Source: Paenibacillus sp. cl123
GTDB lineage: Bacteria; Bacillota; Bacilli; Paenibacillales; NBRC-103111
Direction of reading: 5' to 3'
Length of the DNA stretch: 64,000 bases
Assembly: GCF_900101595.1 (NCBI RefSeq)
Contig: NZ_FMYY01000006.1
Location: 1-64,000 of the forward strand
The position numbers were made by a program, and so were the translations under genes. Below, one piece after another: positions 26,659 to 35,319 of this stretch; position 1 is the stretch's first letter; every line of letters begins with the position of its first letter. The notes below the pieces were generated by a model, which did not search any database, had not been told where the DNA came from, and saw nothing but the letters and a program-made list of their open reading frames with translations.

Positions 26659-27282
26659 ATGAAGCTTTTGCAGGAACGCATACGCCAAGAGGGACTCATC
26701 CTCTCCGACACGGTGCTGAAGGTGGACTCGTTTTTGAATCATCAGGTGGATACGCAGCTGGCGCTGGAGATCGGGAAGGAATTCGCCCGGCTGTTCGCGG
26801 GCAAGTCCATTACGAAGGTGCTGACCATCGAGGCCAGCGGTATCCAATTCGCGATGGCGACCGGCATCGCGCTGCAGGTTCCTTTCATCTACGCCAAGAA
26901 AAAGAAAGCCGTCACCCTCTCGGAGCAAGTGTATTCGGCTCCTGTGCATTCCTTCACCCGGCAGGAGACGTATCAGGTCAGCATCTCGCAGAAATATCTC
27001 GGCCCGGACGATAAGGTGCTGATCGTCGATGATTTCCTCGCGACCGGCGCGGCCTTGGTCGGACTGGTCGATATTGTCCGGGAATCGGGCGCGGAGCTGG
27101 CGGGCGTCGGCTGTGTGATCGAGAAGAGCTTCCAGGAGGGACGGGGCTTGCTGGAGGAACGAGGCGTGCATGTCCGCTCGCTGGCGCGGATCGCTGCGAT
27201 GTCGCCGGGCAGCATCCGTTTTGTAGACGAGGAAGGGCTTGCGGGCGATAGCGAGCCGGCGAAGGAGAATGCCGTATGCTGA
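26659..27282 (+). CDS. xpt: Xanthine phosphoribosyltransferase
   Basis: A 207-residue type I phosphoribosyltransferase converting xanthine and PRPP to XMP. It starts MKLLQERIRQEGLILSDTVL, as in B. subtilis Xpt, and has the PRPP-binding loop VLIVDDFLATGAA (about 121-133). The C-terminus is about a dozen residues longer than the usual 194. A GGAG site precedes the ATG. It overlaps pbuX by 7 nt and is controlled by the guanine riboswitch, so salvage shuts off when purines are abundant. Confidence 0.95.
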   Translation: MKLLQERIRQEGLILSDTVLKVDSFLNHQVDTQLALEIGKEFARLFAGKSITKVLTIEASGIQFAMATGIALQVPFIYAKKKKAVTLSEQVYSAPVHSFTRQETYQVSISQKYLGPDDKVLIVDDFLATGAALVGLVDIVRESGAELAGVGCVIEKSFQEGRGLLEERGVHVRSLARIAAMSPGSIRFVDEEGLAGDSEPAKENAVC

Positions 27283-28583
27283 GCAAGCAAAAGGTAGTGG
27301 CGTTAGGCTTCCAGCACGTGCTGGCCATGTATGCGGGAGCGGTCATCGTGCCGCTGATCGTCGGGGGAGCCCTGAAGCTGAACGGGACGCAGATGGCCTA
27401 TCTGATTGCAGCGGACCTGTTCACCTGCGGAATAGCGACGATTCTGCAAGTCATGGGCACCAAGTATTTCGGCAGCAGGCTGCCGGTTATTTTGGGCTGT
27501 ACGTTTACGGCGGTCGGGCCGATTATCGCGATCGCTTCGACCTCCAATCTGGCTACGGCTTATGGAGCGATCATCTTATCCGGTTTATTCGTCGTGCTGG
27601 CTGCACCCTTGTACGGCAAGCTGCTGCGGTTTTTCCCGACGATCGTGACGGGTTCGGTGGTGACTATTATCGGGTTGTCCCTCATTCCGGTTGCCATGAA
27701 CAATGCGGCCGGAGGCCAGGGCGATCCAAGCTTCGGCCAGACGCATAATCTGCTGCTGGCGCTCGGAACGCTCGTCGTGATCCTGGTGGTTAATCGGCTG
27801 GCCAAAGGCTTCCTGCGCGCCATCTCGGTGCTCATCGGCCTGGCCGCGGGTACGGCGGCGGGTTATGCGATGGGGTTGGTCAGCTTCTCGGCGGTCGGTT
27901 CGGCCTCCTGGATCAGCGTGGCGCAGCCTTTCTACTTCGGGATTCCTCAGTTCAGCCTCATGGCCGTCATCACGATGATTATTGTGAATATCGTCAGCAT
28001 GGTCGAGTCGACCGGCGTCTACTTCGCGGTCGGCAAGGCGACCGATCAGAAGGTCGAGCCTAAGCAGATCGTGGGCGGCCTACGTTCCGAAGGCTTGGCG
28101 ATTATGCTGGGCGGGGTATTCAATGCTTTTCCGTACACGGCTTTCTCGCAAAATGTCGGCTTGATCTCGCTGACCCGCGTCAAGTCGCGGGATGTGATCT
28201 TCGCGGCGGGCGGCATCATGGTCATCCTCGGCTTGCTGCCGAAGCTGGCCGCGCTGACGACCGTCATTCCGAATGCGGTGCTGGGCGGCGCGATGATCGT
28301 CATGTTCGGTTCGGTGGCGGCGTCCGGCATCTCGATTCTGGCCGAGGTCGATCTGCGGAAGGACAGCAACCTGCTGATCGCGGCGTGCAGCATAGCCGTG
28401 GGCCTGGGCTCCGCTACGCTCCCCGCCATGTTCGATCAGCTGCCGGATTTCGCTAAAATGCTGCTGCAGAACGGCATCGTCTCCGGTTCCTTGACGGCGA
28501 TCGTGCTGAATCTGTTCTTGTCAAGCCGCAAGGCGTCGACACCGGCCGGGCACACGGAATCCGAAGCTGCTCCGACCGCGTAA
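27276..28583 (+). CDS. pbuX: Xanthine permease PbuX (NCS2 family)
   Basis: A 435-residue polytopic membrane protein with the NCS2 uracil/xanthine permease fold. Signature segments are GFQHVLAMYAGAVIVPLIVG (about 11-30), QVMGTKYFGSRLPVILGCTFTAVGP (TM3) and a conserved PYTAFSQNVGLISLTRVKSR (about 286-305). It imports xanthine, probably with protons. It is translationally coupled to xpt by a 7-nt overlap, giving a complete xanthine uptake and salvage unit. Confidence 0.94.
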   Translation: MLSKQKVVALGFQHVLAMYAGAVIVPLIVGGALKLNGTQMAYLIAADLFTCGIATILQVMGTKYFGSRLPVILGCTFTAVGPIIAIASTSNLATAYGAIILSGLFVVLAAPLYGKLLRFFPTIVTGSVVTIIGLSLIPVAMNNAAGGQGDPSFGQTHNLLLALGTLVVILVVNRLAKGFLRAISVLIGLAAGTAAGYAMGLVSFSAVGSASWISVAQPFYFGIPQFSLMAVITMIIVNIVSMVESTGVYFAVGKATDQKVEPKQIVGGLRSEGLAIMLGGVFNAFPYTAFSQNVGLISLTRVKSRDVIFAAGGIMVILGLLPKLAALTTVIPNAVLGGAMIVMFGSVAASGISILAEVDLRKDSNLLIAACSIAVGLGSATLPAMFDQLPDFAKMLLQNGIVSGSLTAIVLNLFLSSRKASTPAGHTESEAAPTA

Positions 28584-28781
28584 GAACGCTCTGCTCCAAC
28601 AAAACAGCCGTCCCCCAAGAGGTTTTTCCCTTGATGTGACAGCTAATGGCGGCCCGAAGTAAGGGAGTTGTGAGGAAACCCGCATAACCTAAGCAATAAC
28701 AACCATCATGTCTTTCACTAAACGAGGCTGCCGCACAAACGCGCTCACGTAAGCTAAACGAACAACTCCCCAATTTCAGTC

Positions 28782-28837
28782 AAAAAAGCTCCGATTCCAC
28801 CAGCACAGCTAGCACAGTGGATACGGAGCTTCTTTTT
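28782..28837. terminator. Bidirectional terminator between pbuX and GDPD genes
   Basis: AAAAAAGCTCCG (28782-28793) pairs with CGGAGCTTCTTTTT (28824-28837). An inner CCAC/GTGG pairing surrounds the loop. It lies in the 360-bp gap between convergent pbuX and the leftward catabolic operon. The rest of that gap shows no credible gene. Confidence 0.75.
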
Positions 28838-28943
28838 GTACATGAAATATAGCTTTATGCGGGGTGTCATAAATCTGAAATTTGTCTTTCGTGACAGCCC
28901 CTTAGCCATACCTGCTAAAGGATGATAGCGAAACGCTTTACTC

Positions 28944-29663
28944 TTAAGAGATCGACTGGTTTCTCTGCCCGGACACGGAGGCCCAGCGATCCAGCTCATT
29001 GGTGCAAATAAGCAGGGAGGGATAGCGCAGCATCTGCCTCATATCCTGCTCGCTGTCTACGGTCCAGGCGATGAGCCCGATCTGCTCCTGCTCGCAGCGG
29101 CGGATGAACTCATCGTTCAAGTAAGGATAATGAATGGACATGTATCCGCATCCGATCTCTTTGGCAAAGGGGAAGAAGGCCGGCGAAGCGCCCGAATTGA
29201 TCATGCCGATGCCGATCTTATCGTCCAGCTCGCGGATGCGGGTCAACGAGTAATGGTCGAAGGAAGTCAGGAATACCTGCTCCTGCATCTGCTTTCGCTT
29301 GACGGCATCCAGAACAGCCTCTTCCAGACCGGGATACAGCGGTCCCATCTGCTTCAGCTCGATATCGACGATGAGCCGGCCTTTCAATAAATCCAGCGCC
29401 TCATCCAAGGTCGGAATCCGTTCGCCTTCGCCGATGGTCAGCTCCTTGAGCTCGGCCAAGGTGAAGTCCTTGACCTGTCCCTTGCCGTCGGTCATCCGGT
29501 CTACGGACGTATCATGGATGACGACGGGAATGCCGTCCTTGCTGAGCTGAACGTCCAGCTCCAGGTGGGAATAGGAAAGCTCGCATGCGGCTTGAAAGGA
29601 ACTCAGCGTATTTTCCGGATATCGCCGGGGATACCCGCGGTGAGCCATGCCTCTGATTGTCAT
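28944..29663 (-). CDS. Glycerophosphodiester phosphodiesterase
   Basis: A 239-residue GDPD-family TIM barrel. It begins GMAHRGYPRRYPENTLSSFQAA (catalytic HR and metal-binding EN) and continues ELDVQLSKDGIPVVIHD (metal ligands E, D and catalytic H) and IVDIELK. Such enzymes hydrolyse glycerophosphodiesters to glycerol 3-phosphate and an alcohol. No signal peptide, so cytoplasmic. GGAGGAGAG precedes the ATG, which overlaps the TGA of the HAD gene by 4 nt. It is the last gene of the leftward catabolic operon, and its link to the rest (glycerol-type carbon) is inferred. Confidence 0.9.
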   Translation of the reverse strand: MTIRGMAHRGYPRRYPENTLSSFQAACELSYSHLELDVQLSKDGIPVVIHDTSVDRMTDGKGQVKDFTLAELKELTIGEGERIPTLDEALDLLKGRLIVDIELKQMGPLYPGLEEAVLDAVKRKQMQEQVFLTSFDHYSLTRIRELDDKIGIGMINSGASPAFFPFAKEIGCGYMSIHYPYLNDEFIRRCEQEQIGLIAWTVDSEQDMRQMLRYPSLLICTNELDRWASVSGQRNQSIS

Positions 29664-30490
29664 TGTATTCTCTCCTCCGGATGAGTAACGGTATTTAGCA
29701 GATTCAGCGCTTCCATAACCTCGACAACGCCTTCTCCATAGCTGCGGCTGCATACATAAGAAGCTCGCGCCTTCAAGTCGGGATGGCTGTTGGCGACGGC
29801 GGCTCCCACGCCGGCCGCTTCGATCATATCCAGGTCGTTCATTTGATTGCCGATGCTCAGCACCTCGGAAGGCTCCACCTGTAGAAGCTCCATCAGCTTG
29901 CGGAGCGCAGTGCCTTTGCTTTGACTCGGGGGGATGATCTCGAAGTAATTGTCCTCCGATTGAATCGTAGCGTAGCCTTGCTCGAAACGGCCGTGATGCT
30001 CCGCCCAAAGCGCTTGAATCTGCGGCATATCGCCGATGAGCAGTACCTTTTGCACAAGCCTGCCGGTCCATTCCCGATCCTGGGGATGGACGACCTCGCA
30101 CGCGATATTTTCCCGGTCTTCGAAGATGTCGACATCCGCCGTCCGTCGAAGAGCCAGCGCCCCCGTCTCCTCGAAGAGCATCACCGTCACGCCCAGCTCC
30201 CCCGCTTCCAGCAGGAAAGGAGCCAGCTCTTGCAGACTTAGTGTGGATGCCGCAAGCACCTGATGGCGATCCGCGATGACGCTGCCATTGCATAGAATGA
30301 ACGGGATATCGATGTCCAGCTCCTCCACAATATGCCTGGCCGTGGGGCCGAACCGCCCTGTAGCGATAGTAAACAGGCCGCCGGATGCCTTGAATTGCCG
30401 GACGGCAGCCTTGACCGGCTCGGTTAACGCATGACTTTCGGACAGCAGCGTTCCGTCCAGATCACTTACAATTAAGCGTATGTTGCTCAT
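29660..30490 (-). CDS. Cof-type HAD-IIB phosphatase
   Basis: A 276-residue HAD-superfamily hydrolase of the Cof/YbiV type. Motif I is LIVSDLDGTLL (nucleophile Asp near 8), motif II lies in FTIATGR, motif III Lys is in SKGTALRKL (near 190), and motif IV is IGNQMNDLDMIEAAG. Type IIB cap domain between. Family members dephosphorylate small sugar phosphates. ATG at 30490 is chosen for its GGAGGAAAG site. It is coupled to the GDPD gene by overlap and follows glpX by 59 bp. Confidence 0.87.
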   Translation of the reverse strand: MSNIRLIVSDLDGTLLSESHALTEPVKAAVRQFKASGGLFTIATGRFGPTARHIVEELDIDIPFILCNGSVIADRHQVLAASTLSLQELAPFLLEAGELGVTVMLFEETGALALRRTADVDIFEDRENIACEVVHPQDREWTGRLVQKVLLIGDMPQIQALWAEHHGRFEQGYATIQSEDNYFEIIPPSQSKGTALRKLMELLQVEPSEVLSIGNQMNDLDMIEAAGVGAAVANSHPDLKARASYVCSRSYGEGVVEVMEALNLLNTVTHPEERIQ

Positions 30491-30549
30491 TTCTGCTCTT
30501 TCCTCCATCAAGAGGAGCGACCTGCAGCCAAACGGCCTGCTTCTCTCAT

Positions 30550-31500
30550 TTATATGCGAACCGGACTTTCATGAACGGAACGGATGTAATGAATTCCGGC
30601 CGCTCCCCCGCAAGTGACCAAAGAATGAGTAATCTGCGCATGAGCCGCATCCCGGGTTATCCCGGCCAGCAGCAAGCCGGTAGTGATGCCGGTGGCTGCA
30701 AAAATACAGTTCTCCGAACCGACCAGGTCTTGCAGCGTCAACAACTTGTGCGGATCGGCTATGCCCATCCGGAGGCAGCGTTCGTATTCGGCTTCATGGC
30801 CCGGAAGCAGCCGGCCTTGCATGTCTCCTCCGAGACATCGCAGCGCAACGGCGGAGATCACGCCTTCGGGAGCTCCCCCTATGCCGTAGAACAGGTCTAC
30901 GCCGGTTTCGGCCACAGCCGCCGATATGGCGCAAGTCACGTCGCCGTCGTCAAAAAGCCGGACCCGGGCCCCGAGCTGGCGAACGGTGTCGATGGCCGCC
31001 TGATGTCTGTCGCGGTATTGCAGCATAATCGTCACATCGGCTACTTCTTTGCCCAGCGCTGCCGCTACGCTGAGGATATTATCGGCCAGCGGCCGCTCCA
31101 GATCGATGCAGCCTTTGGCCTGAGGCCCGACCGCGAGCTTCTCCATATACATATCGGGGGCATGAAGCAGGCAGCCATGCGGAGCGGCGGCGATGACCGC
31201 CGTGGAATTATCCTGGCCGGAGGCGACGAGCGTCGTGCCTTCCAGCGGATCTACGGCGATATCCAGGCGGGGGCCATGGCCGGTCCCCACCCGTTCCCCG
31301 ATATACAGCATCGGCGCTTCGTCCAGCTCGCCTTCCCCGATGACGACGACGCCATCCATGGGAATCCGCTGCAGCACGGACCGCATGGCCGTAGTCGCGG
31401 CGTCATCGGCTTCATGCTTGCGGCCCCTGCCGATCCAGGGTTTGGCTGCGAGGGCTGCCGCTTGCGTCACTTGCAAAAATTCCAGGGCCAGCTGGTTCAT
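30550..31500 (-). CDS. glpX: Class II fructose/sedoheptulose bisphosphatase GlpX
   Basis: A 316-residue lithium-sensitive class II FBPase. Metal and substrate motifs are HEADDAATTAMR (29-40), IGEGELDEAPML (54-65) and DPLEGTT (84-90), then GIGGAPEGVISA. GlpX removes the 1-phosphate of fructose 1,6-bisphosphate, and several members also accept sedoheptulose 1,7-bisphosphate. Its ATG overlaps the dhaL stop by 4 nt, tying it to the kinase. In this operon a sedoheptulose bisphosphatase role would drain erythrose 4-phosphate plus DHAP toward sedoheptulose 7-phosphate; that is inference. Confidence 0.92.
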   Translation of the reverse strand: MNQLALEFLQVTQAAALAAKPWIGRGRKHEADDAATTAMRSVLQRIPMDGVVVIGEGELDEAPMLYIGERVGTGHGPRLDIAVDPLEGTTLVASGQDNSTAVIAAAPHGCLLHAPDMYMEKLAVGPQAKGCIDLERPLADNILSVAAALGKEVADVTIMLQYRDRHQAAIDTVRQLGARVRLFDDGDVTCAISAAVAETGVDLFYGIGGAPEGVISAVALRCLGGDMQGRLLPGHEAEYERCLRMGIADPHKLLTLQDLVGSENCIFAATGITTGLLLAGITRDAAHAQITHSLVTCGGAAGIHYIRSVHESPVRI

Positions 31501-32162
31501 GCGCAAGCACCCTCGGTATCTTGGGATTCCAGATGCTTCCATTTCTCGGTGAAAGCGCCGAGTATAAAGCAAGCCGAAGCGGCGCCGGGGTCAATATGCC
31601 CCGCGGAGCGTTCGCCCAGCCGGCTGGAGCGCCCGATTTGGGACACCAGATTCGCGGTGGTCTGCATCCCGGTTTCGGCCGCGGCCGCGGCCGCCTTCAG
31701 ACCGTCCGTCAGGCCAAGTCCTTCGGCGCGCGCTTGCTCCAGCGCCTGCATAGCCGGCAGCCATGCGTCCAGCATCGTCTTGTCGCCGAGCTGCGCCTTG
31801 CCCCGTTCCTGAATGCCGCGCACGGCTGCCAGCCAGAACTGGGTCACGTCCTCTTCGCTCAGTTCAGCTTTTCCCTGCAGCACGGCTCCGCCTCTCAGAA
31901 AGGCCGTGGCATAGAGCGGGCCGACCGAGGAGCCGACGGCGTTCAGGAAAGTCATGGCCATTTCCTTGCACAACGCCCCGCAATCCGTTCCTTCGTAAAC
32001 GCCGAGGGCTTCTGTGATCGCCTGCCAGCCCAGCGACATCGTCACGCCATGGTCACCGTCTCCTACAGCCCTGTCCAGCTCGGACAGCTCGTCTTTCTTC
32101 TCCTCGATCCGCTGTGCGATATGCTCGAAAAGCTGTTTCCATTCCCGAATCGTTACGTTCAT
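31497..32162 (-). CDS. dhaL: DhaL-type kinase subunit (nucleotide-binding)
   Basis: A 221-residue DhaL-fold helical barrel. The metal and nucleotide-binding residues are in LDRAVGDGDHG (about 29-39), then SSVGPLYATAF, GDKTMLDAWLPA and GHIDPGA. DhaL carries ATP or ADP and phosphorylates the substrate held by DhaK. ATG at 32162 is favoured by AAAGGA 8 nt upstream; ATG 32171 is the alternative. It lies 27 bp after dhaK and overlaps glpX. No DhaM gene is visible nearby, so whether phosphate comes from ATP or from a distant PTS is open. Confidence 0.9.
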   Translation of the reverse strand: MNVTIREWKQLFEHIAQRIEEKKDELSELDRAVGDGDHGVTMSLGWQAITEALGVYEGTDCGALCKEMAMTFLNAVGSSVGPLYATAFLRGGAVLQGKAELSEEDVTQFWLAAVRGIQERGKAQLGDKTMLDAWLPAMQALEQARAEGLGLTDGLKAAAAAAETGMQTTANLVSQIGRSSRLGERSAGHIDPGAASACFILGAFTEKWKHLESQDTEGACA

Positions 32163-32189
32163 CACGATCATCCTTTCTTCTTCGTGGCC

Positions 32190-33194
32190 TTATCCGTGCT
32201 GCGCGTACATCGGAGTATCGGCCGGCGCGTCCACCAGTTCGGCCAGCTCGTCGTCAAGCTTCAGGACTGATACGGAGCAGCCGCCCATCTCCAGAGAGGT
32301 CACATATTCCCCTACGAAGGAACGATGAACCGTCACTCCGACCTGCGCCAGCTGCTGCGCGACACGCCGGTAGATCAGGAACAGCTCCATATACGGCGTC
32401 GATCCGAGTCCGTTGACCAGCACCGCAACGCGCGTTCCGGCTTCAAGCGGCATGTCGTCCATAATGTTCTTCAGCAGCGCATCGGCAACATCGTCCGCGG
32501 TGCGCAGAGAGGCTCGCTCGATGCCGGGTTCGCCATGAATGCCGAGTCCGAGCTCCATCTCGTCTTCGCCCAGCACGAAGCTTGGCTTCCCGGTTTGCGG
32601 GACGGCGCAAGGGGACAAGGCGACGCCCATCGTCCGGATGCTGGCGTTGGTCTTCTGAGCGACGCGTATGACTCCGTCCAGATCGTAGCCCTTCTCGGCA
32701 GCCGCTCCCGCGGCCTTGAAGACAAGGAAGGTGCCGGCGATGCCCCGGCGCCGGTGCGCTTGAGCGGATGGAGCGGACGCTACGTCATCGGTCACCAGCA
32801 CCGTCGCTACGCGGATGCCCTCCATCTCCGCCAGCTCTGCGGCCATATCGAAATTCATGCAGTCTCCGGCGTAGTTGCCGTACATATAAAGAACGCCTGC
32901 CCCGCCGTTAATGGCGCGGGTAACTTCCAGGATCGGAGCGGGGGGCGGCGAGGCGAACACATTGCCTACCGGCACGCCATCGGCGAAACCCCTTCCGATC
33001 AGGCCCATGAACGCCGGCTCGTGACCGGCTCCGCCTCCGATCACGATACCGACCTTGCCCGGGAGAGGGGCGCTTGCGCTGACAACCGCCCGTTTGTTTT
33101 GGGGAAGCACCTTCACATATTTGCCGTATGCGGCTGCGTAGCCTTCAATCATTTCGTCTACTATGGCAAGCGGATCATTCATCAGCTTTTTCAT
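32190..33194 (-). CDS. dhaK: DhaK-type kinase subunit (substrate-binding)
   Basis: A 334-residue DhaK protein. It has GGGAGHEP (53-60), GNVFASPPPAPILE, YAGDCMNFDMAAELAE, and the covalent substrate-binding histidine in GLGIHGEPGI (near 221). DhaK binds short keto-sugars as a hemiaminal: dihydroxyacetone in the classical enzyme, and erythrulose in DerK/LerK-type relatives. The start at 33194 is the first ATG near an AAGGAGC site. It is separated from rpiB by 189 bp with no clear gene, perhaps holding an internal promoter. Confidence 0.91.
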   Translation of the reverse strand: MKKLMNDPLAIVDEMIEGYAAAYGKYVKVLPQNKRAVVSASAPLPGKVGIVIGGGAGHEPAFMGLIGRGFADGVPVGNVFASPPPAPILEVTRAINGGAGVLYMYGNYAGDCMNFDMAAELAEMEGIRVATVLVTDDVASAPSAQAHRRRGIAGTFLVFKAAGAAAEKGYDLDGVIRVAQKTNASIRTMGVALSPCAVPQTGKPSFVLGEDEMELGLGIHGEPGIERASLRTADDVADALLKNIMDDMPLEAGTRVAVLVNGLGSTPYMELFLIYRRVAQQLAQVGVTVHRSFVGEYVTSLEMGGCSVSVLKLDDELAELVDAPADTPMYAQHG

Positions 33195-33383
33195 CAGGTC
33201 AATTCGGCTCCTTTTTAAGAGTAAAAAAAGTTTAAGAAAAGCTGCTGCTAAAACATGCATAACTTCCTCGAAAGGGCTTCGATCAGGAGCTTTTATTAGG
33301 CCTTATAAAAATGCAAAAGATAGGGGCCCCCGCAAAGCACCTGAGTGGGCTTCAAAGCCTAATCCCTGCTTTGTGAGGTTATT

Positions 33384-33884
33384 TCATGAGGGTGAGGAAG
33401 AGCAGGAGTTTACTTCTCTGCGGCCGCCGCCGGCCGCAAACAGCCGCTGCTCGCCATCCATGATCTTCTGCACTTTCCTGCCGGAGCTGCCTCCGTCGAA
33501 CTCGGCCTCCAGCCAGGCGCGGACCACATGCTTGGCCAGCTCGGGCCCGATGACCCGGGCTCCCATCGTCAGCACTTGCGCATTATTGCTCTTCATGGCC
33601 CGCTCCGCCGAATACGTGTCGTGGCATAAAGCGGCCCGAATGCCGGGCACCTTGTCGGCCGTGATCGTCATCCCGATGCCTGTGCCGCAGATCAGGATGC
33701 CGCGGTCATAATGCCCATGAGCAATTTCCTCGGCAACGGCGAAGCCGACGTCAGGATAATCGATGGCTTGCGTCATATCGGACGGTCCGAAATCCACAAA
33801 ATCCATCTTTCGCTCCTCCAAAAATTGTTTAATGATTTCTTTCATGGCGTATCCGGCCTCGTCGGCCCCTATGGCGATTTTCAT
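33384..33884 (-). CDS. rpiB: RpiB/LacAB-family sugar-phosphate isomerase
   Basis: A 166-residue isomerase beginning KIAIGADEAGY. It has the active-site cysteine in ILICGTGIGM (C66), then CHDTYSAERAMKSNNAQVLTMGARVIG, typical of RpiB. The C-terminal 20 or so residues (RLFAAGGGRREVNSCSSSPS) are atypical and poorly conserved. RpiB enzymes interconvert ketose and aldose phosphates; in tetritol pathways the DerI homologue converts D-erythrulose 4-phosphate to D-erythrose 4-phosphate. It lies 22 bp after the dehydrogenase gene, in front of dhaKL, which supports a C4 role. ATG 33884 follows AAGGGGTG. Confidence 0.9.
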   Translation of the reverse strand: MKIAIGADEAGYAMKEIIKQFLEERKMDFVDFGPSDMTQAIDYPDVGFAVAEEIAHGHYDRGILICGTGIGMTITADKVPGIRAALCHDTYSAERAMKSNNAQVLTMGARVIGPELAKHVVRAWLEAEFDGGSSGRKVQKIMDGEQRLFAAGGGRREVNSCSSSPS

Positions 33885-33906
33885 GATGAACACCCCTTCG
33901 TCTAGG

Positions 33907-34986
33907 TTATGGGATAAGGACGACCTTCAAGGACTGGACCCCTTTTTTCATCAGCTCGAAGCCTTCCAGGAACTGGTCAAGGGGAAGCTTATGGGTAACG
34001 ACGCCTTCCGTGGGGAAGCTTCCGTCGGCAATTCCGCTGATCACCAGCGGGTAGCAATACGGCCCGAGGTGGGAGCCCAGAATGTCCAGCTCCTTGCGGT
34101 CGCTGATAATGCTCCAGTCTACCGTAACCGGGTCCTTGAATACGCTGAATTCCACAAATCGGCCCAGCTTCCGGATCATCGCAAGTCCTTGCTCCACGGA
34201 GGAGGGATGGCCGGTCGCTTCGATGTAAATATCGCAGCCGTAGCCCTCGGTCATCTGCTTGATCTCCTTGACCACGTCCACTTCCCGGGGATTCAGCGCA
34301 AGATCGGCCCCGAACTTGCGGGCCAGCTCCAGCCGATCCTCGAACAGGTCAAGGACGATAAGCTTGCCGGCCCCGGCTTTTTTGGCCGCGCCGACCATGC
34401 CGAGCCCCAGCGTGCCGGCTCCGGAGATGACGACCGTATCGCCCAACTGAATTTGCGCGCGCTGCACCGCATGGAGCGAGCAGGCGTACGGCTCGATCAG
34501 AATCGCTTTATCGATCGGCAGATCGGCGGGGACCTTGTAATTGATCGCTTCCTTCGTAAACTTCATATATTCCGCCATGGCACCGTTTACATTGTTTTGA
34601 AATCCGTAGAGATCATGCTTCTCGCACATCCAGTATTGCCCTCTGCTGCAGAACCGGCATTTCCAGCAGGGGACGATCTGCTCGGAGATAACGCGCTCGC
34701 CGATCTCATAACCCTCCACGCCTTCTCCCAGCTCCGCGACGAAGCCGATAAATTCATGGCCGGGAATCATCGGAGCTTTGATATAGGCAGGCTGTGTCTC
34801 ATCGCCCCAGAAGCTCGGCGCTCCTTCATAAGCTTTAATATCTCCTGCGCAGATACCGCAGGCTTCTACCCGTATGACGATCTCGCCGGGGCCCGCCTTG
34901 GGCACATCGACCGTCTCCAGCCTATAATCGCCCGGAGCATAAGCGACCACCGCTTTCATGGTCTGTGGAATCGCTGAGCTGTTCAC
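33907..34986 (-). CDS. Zinc-dependent polyol dehydrogenase (EltD-like)
   Basis: A 359-residue zinc MDR enzyme. Catalytic zinc site: C43 in ACGICAGD and H77-E78 in PGHEF. Structural zinc: C107, C110, C113 and C121 (PCWKCRFCSRGQYWMC). NAD-binding motif GAGTLGLGM near 192. The ACGICAGDIKAYEG stretch resembles erythritol/L-threitol dehydrogenases (EltD) more than threonine dehydrogenase, by memory of the family. It would oxidise a tetritol to erythrulose. GTG start with AGGAGG 8 nt upstream. It heads the leftward operon and is divergent from the DeoR gene. Confidence 0.82.
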   Translation of the reverse strand: MNSSAIPQTMKAVVAYAPGDYRLETVDVPKAGPGEIVIRVEACGICAGDIKAYEGAPSFWGDETQPAYIKAPMIPGHEFIGFVAELGEGVEGYEIGERVISEQIVPCWKCRFCSRGQYWMCEKHDLYGFQNNVNGAMAEYMKFTKEAINYKVPADLPIDKAILIEPYACSLHAVQRAQIQLGDTVVISGAGTLGLGMVGAAKKAGAGKLIVLDLFEDRLELARKFGADLALNPREVDVVKEIKQMTEGYGCDIYIEATGHPSSVEQGLAMIRKLGRFVEFSVFKDPVTVDWSIISDRKELDILGSHLGPYCYPLVISGIADGSFPTEGVVTHKLPLDQFLEGFELMKKGVQSLKVVLIP

Positions 34987-35048
34987 AACTAAAACCTCCT
35001 ACAAGGGTGAAGTGGGCCAAACGAAAGCATGGTTAATATTGTAATCCC

Positions 35049-35112
35049 ATTTTCACATTTTGCCTTCGTTTTGTCAACGTTTTTTATCGTTTAATGTTAT
35101 TTATTGATATTT
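35049..35112 (-). promoter_or_regulatory. Promoter and upstream control block of catabolic operon
   Basis: On the minus strand: -35 TTGACA (35072-35077), 17 bp, -10 GAAAAT (35049-35054). Just upstream of -35 lies ATCAATAAATAACATTAAACG. The same arrangement (ATCAACAAACAACATAAAAAG then ACGTTGACA) recurs at the ABC-transporter promoter at 39549-39613. The shared block is the best candidate for a common activator or DeoR-type operator. AACGAT elements also occur at 35121 and 35200. Confidence 0.65.
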
Positions 35113-35257
35113 TGATGAAAAACGATGAATCTGACAATCTAACAGTATTTGGGTCATTTAAGCTGAGAGCGGAAGTTTGCAGCTTTTGATCCTCGGGAAA
35201 ACGATAAAAGCCGCAAAATTTTCACGTTTGTTTTCGGATGTTTTCTGTAGTTAATTG

Positions 35258-35286
35258 TTGTATGATGTTTTTTCGTTTGATATAAT
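35258..35286 (+). promoter_or_regulatory. Promoter of the DeoR-family gene
   Basis: TTGTAT (35258-35263), 17-bp spacer, TATAAT (35281-35286), 34 bp before the chosen start. The spacer contains TTTTTTCGTTTGA, which resembles the CGTTT elements near the divergent promoter. The 333-bp divergent region is strongly A/T-rich compared with its neighbours. Confidence 0.7.
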
Positions 35287-35319
35287 CGTAACAAAATGTT
35301 AGATATAGGAGATGCCGAT

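Noticed and set aside
29664..30293. Upstream extension of the GDPD reading frame
   Set aside because: The family starts at the ATG with GGAGGAGAG (29663). The extension runs across the HAD gene in another frame.
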